A stretch of DNA of 18,194 nt from Candidatus Poseidoniaceae archaeon (GTDB lineage Archaea; Thermoplasmatota; Poseidoniia; Poseidoniales; Poseidoniaceae): NCBI GenBank assembly GCA_023254445.1, contig JALRLN010000014.1, forward strand, positions 1-18,194, written 5' to 3'. A program made the position numbers and the translations under genes. The notes below the pieces were generated by a model, which was given only the letters and a program-made list of their open reading frames with translations, ran no database searches and was not told the origin of the DNA. This document shows positions 1-7,024 of the stretch, piece after piece (within the stretch, counting starts at the first letter, position 1; every line of letters starts with the position of its first letter).

Positions 1-107
1 CGGTAAGTGTGCCGCACGGCGTTGTTGACCGTGCGCTCATCGCTGGTGGAGTCGAATGAGCGGCCATCCTTGACCTGACTCATGTCGATATCTTCGGGTT
101 TTGTCAT
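1..107 (-). CDS. Partial small protein, possibly Acb2/Tad1-hairpin-like phage protein (N-terminus only)
   Basis: Only the first 35 or so codons are inside the window; the gene runs off the left edge. The start is ATG at 107-105, with a good purine-rich ribosome binding site (GAGGAAG) a few bases upstream. The visible peptide begins MTKPEDIDMSQ, has a polar middle with a GRSFDSTSDER stretch, and ends in VNNAVRHTYR. A polar N-terminus followed by VNxxxRHxYR is, from memory, how the Acb2 family begins. Those are phage proteins that sequester cyclic oligonucleotide signals of CBASS and related defence systems. The diagnostic helical hairpin would lie beyond the window edge, so this is inference. 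The next gene upstream is a 59-aa protein only 8 bp away, which implies co-transcription. A second in-frame ATG at 83 is a possible alternative start. Confidence 0.45.
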   Translation of the reverse strand, partial: MTKPEDIDMSQVKDGRSFDSTSDERTVNNAVRHTY

Positions 108-115
108 AGCTTCCT

Positions 116-295
116 CTAGCGGGTTTTCATGTCGTCAACCGGAGCGCCGCCCGCATCGGCAGGCCCACGGTTAGTAGCGGCCTGCCGTTTGCGCAGGATT
201 TCGGCCGCCCTCTCCAGAGTCTCCCGCTCGCTCTGGTCGGCTGACTGCTGGGCCTGACGGTCCAGCACGCCGATGGTCAATTCACGATCGCTCAT
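116..295 (-). CDS. Hypothetical small protein, 59 aa, phage-like context
   Basis: This is a short charged protein beginning MSDRELTIGVLDRQ. It has a predicted helical, Glu/Arg-rich centre (about residues 20-40: SERETLERAAEILRKRQ) and a Gly/Ala/Pro-rich C-terminus ending in DDMKTR. I do not recognise the family. The start is chosen because its ATG overlaps the TGA of the upstream truncated subtilase reading frame (ATGA, 292-295), the usual arrangement for translational coupling. The open frame extends further upstream, but that part only shadows the subtilase gene in another frame. The next gene starts 8 bp after its stop. Such tightly packed tiny genes are typical of phage genomes. No membrane segment or signal peptide is visible. 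Confidence 0.5.
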   Translation of the reverse strand: MSDRELTIGVLDRQAQQSADQSERETLERAAEILRKRQAATNRGPADAGGAPVDDMKTR

Positions 296-1608
296 GTCTT
301 CGCTCCTGTTCTGCGGGCCAGGCGGATCACCTTGAGCCCTTCCTGCCCGTTGTAGTACCGGTCGTAGGTGTTCGAGCGGTCGTCGACGTCTTCGGAGGAG
401 GAGGTGTACTTGCCTTGGTCGCTGGCTTGGGACGAGCCCCATGAGTTGGTGTGGATGCGCGCGCCAGCGTTGTAGGCTTGGTTCAGAATGTAATTCAGAC
501 TGGGAGAGAGGAACTGCCCGGATTGGTCGTTTTCCATGGCTTGGAAGATGAGTTCGGCCTGAGGGGCGATACCGGCGTAGCCGCCACGGCTGCCGTCACC
601 GAGGACGGTGCAGGACACGTGGGTGCCGTGTCCCGAGTGCGCGTCCGCAGTGGACCCGTCTCCGACAACGTCCGTGCTGGACAGGACGCGGCTACCGAAG
701 TCACCGTGGTCCGCGTCCAGGCCGGAATCGGCGACGGCGACGATGATGCCGGACCCGTTCAGGGAGGTGGTGAAGCCGTTGGCGACGGGGGCCACCTCCA
801 TGTTGGTACGAGCCACATCGTTGAGCACGGTGTGCACCGGTTCGGGACCGATCCACATCAGGGAGGGCTGCATCGCCAACCCGATCAGGTCGGTGGTGGC
901 CAGCAGGCCACGCCAGCGCCCTGCGTCGAGTTCGCTCGGCCCTTCAAGCACCTCGAAGGCGACCTGCGACACCTCTTGCAGCACGTGAAGTGTGGGGCCG
1001 GTCAAGGACACGCCCGTCAACGGGCCTGCATCACCACGCCATCCTTCCAAGCGCACCTCTTCGCCCTGCAAGGCCTCCGCGCCGCCTTCCAGCAGGAGCA
1101 CGTCGAGGTAGGCGTCGTCGAGCAGCATCGCGACGGGGACCTGATGCACCGCGAGGAGGTCCGAACGACCGTTCAGCACGTCAAAGGCATCCGGTGAGCC
1201 TTGGAGAAGCAGCCCAGAGGGCGTCAGCAGTTCCCTCACCTCGATGGTGGCGAGGCCCGAGAGTTCCGAACGAACCTGCGTCATCGGAACCGCTGGGTCC
1301 ACGAGGACCAGCCTCAGGTCTGGTCGTGGCTGCAGCCAGGCCGCAGGCAACGGACGCGTTGCCTGCCAACCGGCTTCGTCAAAGAGGCCAATTCGGGTGT
1401 CCGCGACGGCCGCCCTGCGGTCTGGAACGGTCCGGTCGTCGGCGATGCCGACGAAGTCATGGTAGTCCTCTGCGGAGACGGCGAAGCCCTCGGGCTGGAG
1501 GCTGACCTCTTCGTCGACCTCAATGCCGTTGCGCGTCAGCCCCGTCCACGGGCTGCAGACGAGAAGAAGAACGAGGAGCAGGGGGGCCTGCCAGCGCCCG
1601 TTCGACAT
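292..1608 (-). pseudogene. Secreted subtilisin-like serine protease (S8), truncated before the catalytic serine
   Basis: The start is ATG at 1608, which gives a clear signal peptide (MSNGRWQAP, then Leu/Val-rich to about residue 23). The 438-aa product has a propeptide-like region of about 250 residues and then a subtilase domain. The Asp motif is VADSGLD (D294), the His motif is SGHGTHVS (H327), and the oxyanion asparagine lies in HTNSWGSS (N388). The third catalytic motif, GTSxA with the nucleophilic serine, is absent. After YYNGQEG (about residue 424) the frame continues as LKVIRLARRTGAKT and stops, where the family would normally continue for well over 100 residues with AAGN and GTSMA segments. 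The frame remains open but the content changes. The gene is therefore a 3'-truncated or fused remnant and cannot encode an active protease as written. It is the last of the co-oriented surface-protein genes. Confidence 0.82.
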
Positions 1609-1666
1609 GCGTTCAGGCCTCCGAGCGTCCACTATATCGCTTGGGGTGTGGTGCAGCACCCGCACC

Positions 1667-2281
1667 TCAGAACGGCCATGTTCGTCGGTCCGTTCGATCG
1701 TTGAAGACCTCCGTGGCCCATTCACCAACGTCGTGCTCCCACCGTTCCGTGTGCCGATCACCGGCATAATCCGTCCATGTGAGCGAGACGGAGACCGTGT
1801 AATTCGCCCACACCGTCGCTCCGACAACCTGCATCTCAAGGTCATCGCCTGCGACCGCGCTGTGCGCGCCGACCGTCGCCACCCTCGTGTCCATCACGTC
1901 AAGTTCCTCGCCCGCCGCATCGAGGAAGCGAACCAGCACCTCCACGTCGGCGACGGCCCTCGACCCGTCGTTTTCAACTTCCACCAGCAAGACATGGCCG
2001 CCTTTCTGCATGTACACCGTTTGCACGGTCAGGCCATCGCGCGGCAGCATCCAGTACCAGCCGCTCAACAGCAGGCCAAGCAGAAGCAGCAAACTGACAC
2101 CAGCCATCGCGACTTTGGTCACGGGGATGTCCTCCCTGAACCGATGCAGGCGTTCTGCGGCTTCCTCGGCCGCTCGAACGAGGTCCTCGTGCGCCACGTC
2201 TTCGTCCAAACCCATCTGGTGACGAACGCGATCGATGAGGCGCCCTTTGTCCGGGTCCGGTGTGAACGGAGCGTCGGTCAT
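1667..2281 (-). CDS. Single-pass membrane protein with extracytoplasmic beta domain, unknown function
   Basis: The 204-aa protein has three visible parts. There is a charged N-terminal cytoplasmic segment of about 55 residues with a helical acidic/basic stretch (EDLVRAAEEAAERLHRF). One transmembrane helix follows at about 56-78 (VAMAGVSLLLLLGLLLSGW). The remaining roughly 120 residues alternate hydrophobic and polar positions (LLVEVENDGSRAVADVEVLVRFLD), as in Ig-like or CARDB-like folds. I do not assign a family. The start at 2281 is preferred because GGTGGTGTGAGG, matching the archaeal anti-Shine-Dalgarno, sits immediately upstream. An ATG at 2296 would overlap the upstream gene by 13 bp. 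It follows the giant secreted protein gene with a 2-bp gap, so the two are very likely co-transcribed. Confidence 0.75.
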   Translation of the reverse strand: MTDAPFTPDPDKGRLIDRVRHQMGLDEDVAHEDLVRAAEEAAERLHRFREDIPVTKVAMAGVSLLLLLGLLLSGWYWMLPRDGLTVQTVYMQKGGHVLLVEVENDGSRAVADVEVLVRFLDAAGEELDVMDTRVATVGAHSAVAGDDLEMQVVGATVWANYTVSVSLTWTDYAGDRHTERWEHDVGEWATEVFNDRTDRRTWPF

Positions 2282-2283
2282 CC

Positions 2284-5200
2284 TCACACCACCCATGCGA
2301 CAAGCGTCGCCACGGCCGTCGTGATCGGTTCAACCACAAGCACGTGCCTCGTTTCCACCGTGCCGCCGGTCAGGCTGCCCACCAGGGAGAGGTCGCTTAC
2401 CATCCCGTTGACGCCAAGCGAAGAGGCGGAGGGGAGGACGCCCGTGAACTGCGTATCGAGCATGACAGCACGGCCGTCGAGGCTCAACGTACCCACAAAG
2501 GGCACGTCGGCAAGGAAGGGTACAGCCTGTCCTGGCTCGACCGCAGCGTTGGCCGAGGCAATCACGCGTCCTGTGGTGATGCCGTCGAGAAGGATCACTG
2601 GGTAGGCGCCCCCGATGCGCGTCATGTGGACCGTCGCTCCTTTCAGGTCTTCACCGACGACTTCCAAGGAACTCAAGGTCACGCCCGGTGCGGACGGCAC
2701 GTCCGCGACGCGGATGTAGACACGCTCGACGCCGGAGCCGCTTGAGGCGATTTCCAGCCCATGGTCGTCCGTGGGCGCCAAGCGGAAGGTCGAGGGGAGG
2801 TTCTCCGCCAGCATCGTCACGTCGCCTTTGCTGTCCACGGCGCGTCCTGAGGCCTGCACGAAGAGATCGAGGTCCTCGCCGTTGGAGGTGTAGTCCATGG
2901 TGAACAACCCTTGGAAGGACGTTTCTGCTCGAATGTCAAAGTCGGTGCTGGGGTCGGTGCTTAGGTGGAGTTCGCCCGGGAGGTCCCGCATGAACACGGT
3001 CGCTGGCCACCAACGGCCCTCGATGAAACGGTGCTGTTGGATCATGAGCGCCTCCGCGGAGCGCCCCTCCGTTTGATGCTCCTCCGGAACGGTCAGGTCA
3101 AGGCGAAGCACGTCACCAATGGTCGCCGCGACGTCCGTGCTCCGTGGGACATCGAAAATCAGGGCTTCTGCTCGAGTGAGCGTCGTGTGGTCCACAAACA
3201 CAACGTGAGCCGAGTCGAGCCGCACGCCAACGTCGTAATGCATGTCAAGGGTCAAACGAGGGACGGTGAGGTTGCGTTCCTGGTAAAACAGCATGTTGAC
3301 GACGACGTCGTTGGGCCGCGAGGTGTCCAAGCCGGTCAAGCGAAGGTCCACGTCTTGGCCGCTCAATCCCTTCACCACGAACGACATGTCGTTGTAGGCT
3401 GGGAGCCACGAGCCAAGGGCGATGTCGACCTCGTAGGTCGGGCGACCGTCGATGAGCCTGAAGTCGTAGTCCACTTCGATGGCGCCTGCAGGCAATTGAG
3501 GCAGCCATGACCGCATGTGCCACGCCCGTCGCTGCACCAGGTCCACCCCGTTCTCGCTCCAGTTGTCAAGGTCGTAAGCGAGCACCTCATCGTCACCAAG
3601 GCGGCCGTCGCGCAGCACCTCCATCACCTCGGAAGCGAAGGAGACGTTCGCCGTCTCCAGCACCAAGGTGCCCTCCTCAACTTCGGACGCGGTGAGCACA
3701 CCGTCCTCGAGGATGCGCTCGAGGGTGAGCCGCCCGGACAAGGTCAGGCGGGTCAGCACGCTCAAGTTCGTCTCGAGCACGAGCCGTTCGTCCGCGTCCA
3801 TGGCCAGTCCATGCACCCACGCCGGGGTGCTGGAGGTCGTTCCCTTCCGAACGTCAGCGGTCAGGTCGAACGGTTCCCCTGTGACGAGGTCCATGCCAAT
3901 CGCCATGTCGCGTTCGTCACCGACCACGCCTCCGAGGTCACGGGTGATGGCATGCACCAGGTCGTTCGCCAAGCGCCCGAGCGTCACGAGGTCGCCAAGG
4001 AAGAAAGAGAGCCCTTCCACGCCTGCCTCGGATCCAAAGTCGGGCAGGTCGAGCCCGAGGCCGTCCTCGTCCTCCGGCACGGCCAGTTCGATGTTGGCCG
4101 GGAGAGGGTCGACGACCAAGCGACCGTTCAGCCCAAGCATGGGGTCGTCGTAGACCGTGCTGTCCTCGAGAAGGACACGGAAGGGAGCGGACGACGTGCG
4201 CTGCATCTCCAGCCGGCTGTTCCCCTCGGGGCCAAGCGCTCCCGGGTCCAAGGGGAGCAGTCGCCGCATTCGGGTGACGTCCGACAGGCGCATGGACAGG
4301 CTCGTCCCGTCCTCGCCGACCATGAAGCGAAGGTGGTCCCCGTCCATCGTCATCGGGACGCTGGCGTTGCTGGCCTGAATCTCGACGCTCTGGAGGGCCG
4401 CGCTTGAGACGTACCCAATCTCGTTGCCAATGACCAGTTCGAAGTCCGACGGAATGCCGACCAAACGCAGCGCGTTTCGTTGCGTCCCGTCCTGCCCACC
4501 GTAGGTGATGGTGCCGATGGGGGCGCTGGCCTCGTACGCAATGCGGTCGGGTTGCTGTACCAGACGCAGCGTGTCCGGCCGGTTCGACACCTTCGCGGCC
4601 TGCGTTTGCGCCGTCTCAAGGTCGCCGGAGGTATGCAACACGTGGCCCACGACGAGCGATTCTGTGCTTGACCCGTCCAACTGCAAGACCCTGGTGCCGT
4701 CGTTCGGATCGAAGGTCTGCGTCACCGAGCTCACGCCGCTGATTCGAGCGCTCATCGCGATGGGCACCAAGGGGTCCACGGGCCCGGTGCGCCCGGTGAC
4801 CTGAGCAAGGGCGGTGTCGTCGGAGAGCAGCAGGTGGTCCTGGTCGGGCAACCACGGCTGGTCGCTTGAGGCCAGCGCGAAAGTCAGCCGGCCCACTTCG
4901 GCCGTCAGCCGTTGCGTGCCGTCCTGCCAACCGGCAGCGACTTGGGTGTAGCACGCCACCGTGACCGAACCTCCGGTGCTTCCTGCGGTCCCGACCACGG
5001 CAGCAGGGAGGCTGTTGACGATCGTGCCCACGTCGAGGATGATTTCCATCAAGGCGATCAGAGCGTTGTCCAACATCTGGCTCACGACGTTGAGGCTCGA
5101 CGTGTCCGGACGAATACGGTCAACCCCGCTGGAACCAACCTCGAATGTTCCGTGCACGAGCACGACCGGAGGCAGGTCCTCGATGGTCAGCGTCATGGAG

Positions 5201-6963
5201 GACGAATCGCTGGCCCAGCCCCCGCGTTTGAAACTGGAATCGTACTGCAGCAAGGGGATGCCCTCCACGGCCGCCACGGCGATGAGGGTGTTCGGGGGTG
5301 TCGCGGGATTGACCGGCAGCGTTGGATCGTTTTCGTTCGCGGTCGCGTCACCTGAGAAATTCTTGATGCCGATGAACATGGAGAGCCGTTCTGGCATGTC
5401 CCCTGGTAGGTTGACGCTGCCCGGCTTTTCGCCGATCATGGTGAACAGGGCCTCAATTTCCTCATCGGGGAGCGTCCCCGATGGAAGGCCCCGGATCCAG
5501 ATGCGCGCATCCGAAACGTTGCCAAAGCCGCCAGCGCCGTCGGTGATGGCGCTTCGGTCCTCGAAGTAGTGCACCCAGACGTCGGCATCGCGGTCGGTGA
5601 AGACCTCCACCGTGTCGAAACTGTTGTCGCCAAGGTTGTCGTTCCGCAGCGTCAGGTCAATTTCGGACGGGAGGCGACGACCGTCGCCTTCTGGGTGGAA
5701 GCCCGTGTCGAGGTAGGCGAGTTCGAGCACGTCCGGCACCCCCCCATCGCCTTGCGGCGGAGCGAAATGCACGAAGCCAACGCCGACGCCAAAGCCGCAT
5801 CGATCGGCGTGGCTATCGACCCGAGGTTGCGACGCAGGGTCGTACCATTCCTCGTCCGAGCACTCCGTTTGAAGCGAACCTCCGTCCGCGTCGGGGTTCT
5901 GGATGGTGATGGCGTACGGGGCGGAAATCGACGTCAGGGTGAAGGTGCCATCGGGCAACCCTCCGAGCACAAGGCCGGTGAGCAGGCTGGTGATGTCGGT
6001 GAAGGCTCCAGCGATGTCGAAGGTCATGCGCTGGAGGCCGACGCCAACCCTGAATTCGTTCGGCGGTTGGGTGAAGCGCGTGTCGATGACGATGGAATAC
6101 GCAGACGAATCTTGCAAGGCCGCGTCGAACGCGAAGCCCTTCATCAGGCTGACTTCCAAGGTCGCCATGTCGTCCCACAGCGGCGCGTTCGCGTCGATTT
6201 GATGGACGCGCCATTGGAAGATTGGACGGAGCCACAATTCGGTTGGAACAGGCACGAGGCCGTCGGAGAGTTCGATGTCCCATCCCTGCCCGCGCTCAAC
6301 GAGCCCCTGAATGGTCAATTCCACGACGACGTCGGGGTCCTCGTCGCCGTCGATGTCGATTTGGTTGTCAAAGAGGCTGAGGGCCCCACCAACGATGAGG
6401 TCGCCCGTGAAGGTGCCCGACGTCCATGACTCGTACGAGGGGCCGCCGTTTTTCGTCGTGAAGTTGAGGTAGATGGCGTACGTGTTCAGACCAAACGCCA
6501 ACGGATCGGTCAACTGCCAGTTTTCCAGCGAAAACAAGGTCTGGAAGAGGTTGTCGGGCAGGCCCGCGCCGCTGTGGTTTTCCGCATCCAAGAGGTACTC
6601 GTATGCCCGTGGATGGTCAGCGTCCATTGGTGAAGCGTCGCGCCGCTGCACGCCGTCGAGGAAGGTGCCGGCCTCGGTGATGGCGTCCCCTGCTCCAACC
6701 GGCCTCGCTGCGGCGTTCACCGTCGCGAGCACCGAGGCTGCTTCAGCCTCCGCCAAAAGGTCCGAACTTGACGCGCTGCGTTCGGCCAGCAGGTCGTCCA
6801 TGGCGTCGAGGATGCCAAAGTCGTCGGCCACGACTTCAGCCGTCGTCACCGGCTGCACCACAGGAAGAAGGAACAGGAGCAGCAGCAACACCGCAGCAGG
6901 CCTTCGCCCTCCGGGCGTCGGGGCGACGCCACGATGCAGGAGGCGTGGTGCGGACGTCTCCAT
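2284..6963 (-). CDS. Giant secreted beta-rich protein (1559 aa), unknown function
   Basis: The start is ATG at 6963, preceded by TGAGGGC. This places a signal peptide at the N-terminus: Arg-rich n-region, Leu-rich core about residues 23-34, likely cleavage after VTTA near 42. The in-frame extension to 7017 would push that signal 18 residues inward. A D-x-D-x-D-x-D motif at 203-209 (DIDGDED) suggests calcium binding. Only three cysteines are visible in the mature part (368, 389, 671); the first two could form a disulfide. The rest is dominated by alternating hydrophobic/polar beta strands. A short motif of the form [LI]-P-x-x-[IFL]-x-L recurs at 431 (LPSEIDL), 837 (IPSDFEL), 954 (LPANIEL), 1328 (LPGELHL) and 1389 (LPSTFRL), which suggests degenerate repeat units. 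The C-terminus (TTAVATLVAWVV) is weakly hydrophobic and too short to be a confident anchor. I recognise no enzyme motif. Confidence 0.8.
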   Translation of the reverse strand: METSAPRLLHRGVAPTPGGRRPAAVLLLLLFLLPVVQPVTTAEVVADDFGILDAMDDLLAERSASSSDLLAEAEAASVLATVNAAARPVGAGDAITEAGTFLDGVQRRDASPMDADHPRAYEYLLDAENHSGAGLPDNLFQTLFSLENWQLTDPLAFGLNTYAIYLNFTTKNGGPSYESWTSGTFTGDLIVGGALSLFDNQIDIDGDEDPDVVVELTIQGLVERGQGWDIELSDGLVPVPTELWLRPIFQWRVHQIDANAPLWDDMATLEVSLMKGFAFDAALQDSSAYSIVIDTRFTQPPNEFRVGVGLQRMTFDIAGAFTDITSLLTGLVLGGLPDGTFTLTSISAPYAITIQNPDADGGSLQTECSDEEWYDPASQPRVDSHADRCGFGVGVGFVHFAPPQGDGGVPDVLELAYLDTGFHPEGDGRRLPSEIDLTLRNDNLGDNSFDTVEVFTDRDADVWVHYFEDRSAITDGAGGFGNVSDARIWIRGLPSGTLPDEEIEALFTMIGEKPGSVNLPGDMPERLSMFIGIKNFSGDATANENDPTLPVNPATPPNTLIAVAAVEGIPLLQYDSSFKRGGWASDSSSMTLTIEDLPPVVLVHGTFEVGSSGVDRIRPDTSSLNVVSQMLDNALIALMEIILDVGTIVNSLPAAVVGTAGSTGGSVTVACYTQVAAGWQDGTQRLTAEVGRLTFALASSDQPWLPDQDHLLLSDDTALAQVTGRTGPVDPLVPIAMSARISGVSSVTQTFDPNDGTRVLQLDGSSTESLVVGHVLHTSGDLETAQTQAAKVSNRPDTLRLVQQPDRIAYEASAPIGTITYGGQDGTQRNALRLVGIPSDFELVIGNEIGYVSSAALQSVEIQASNASVPMTMDGDHLRFMVGEDGTSLSMRLSDVTRMRRLLPLDPGALGPEGNSRLEMQRTSSAPFRVLLEDSTVYDDPMLGLNGRLVVDPLPANIELAVPEDEDGLGLDLPDFGSEAGVEGLSFFLGDLVTLGRLANDLVHAITRDLGGVVGDERDMAIGMDLVTGEPFDLTADVRKGTTSSTPAWVHGLAMDADERLVLETNLSVLTRLTLSGRLTLERILEDGVLTASEVEEGTLVLETANVSFASEVMEVLRDGRLGDDEVLAYDLDNWSENGVDLVQRRAWHMRSWLPQLPAGAIEVDYDFRLIDGRPTYEVDIALGSWLPAYNDMSFVVKGLSGQDVDLRLTGLDTSRPNDVVVNMLFYQERNLTVPRLTLDMHYDVGVRLDSAHVVFVDHTTLTRAEALIFDVPRSTDVAATIGDVLRLDLTVPEEHQTEGRSAEALMIQQHRFIEGRWWPATVFMRDLPGELHLSTDPSTDFDIRAETSFQGLFTMDYTSNGEDLDLFVQASGRAVDSKGDVTMLAENLPSTFRLAPTDDHGLEIASSGSGVERVYIRVADVPSAPGVTLSSLEVVGEDLKGATVHMTRIGGAYPVILLDGITTGRVIASANAAVEPGQAVPFLADVPFVGTLSLDGRAVMLDTQFTGVLPSASSLGVNGMVSDLSLVGSLTGGTVETRHVLVVEPITTAVATLVAWVV

Positions 6964-7024
6964 GCCCTCAGTCGGTCCGTGGTGCTTTGTGAATCCATCC
7001 CTGACGCGAGCCTGCAACGACCGT

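Noticed and set aside
451..1197. A long plus-strand open frame opposite the subtilase
   Set aside because: It is antisense to a gene with clear S8 motifs; long antisense frames are expected in GC-rich DNA, and the product shows no recognisable domain.
3517..6429. Several long plus-strand open frames opposite the giant secreted protein
   Set aside because: They overlap a single continuous 1559-codon frame with a signal peptide and coherent beta pattern; their products are His/Arg/Val-rich low-quality sequence typical of GC-rich shadows.
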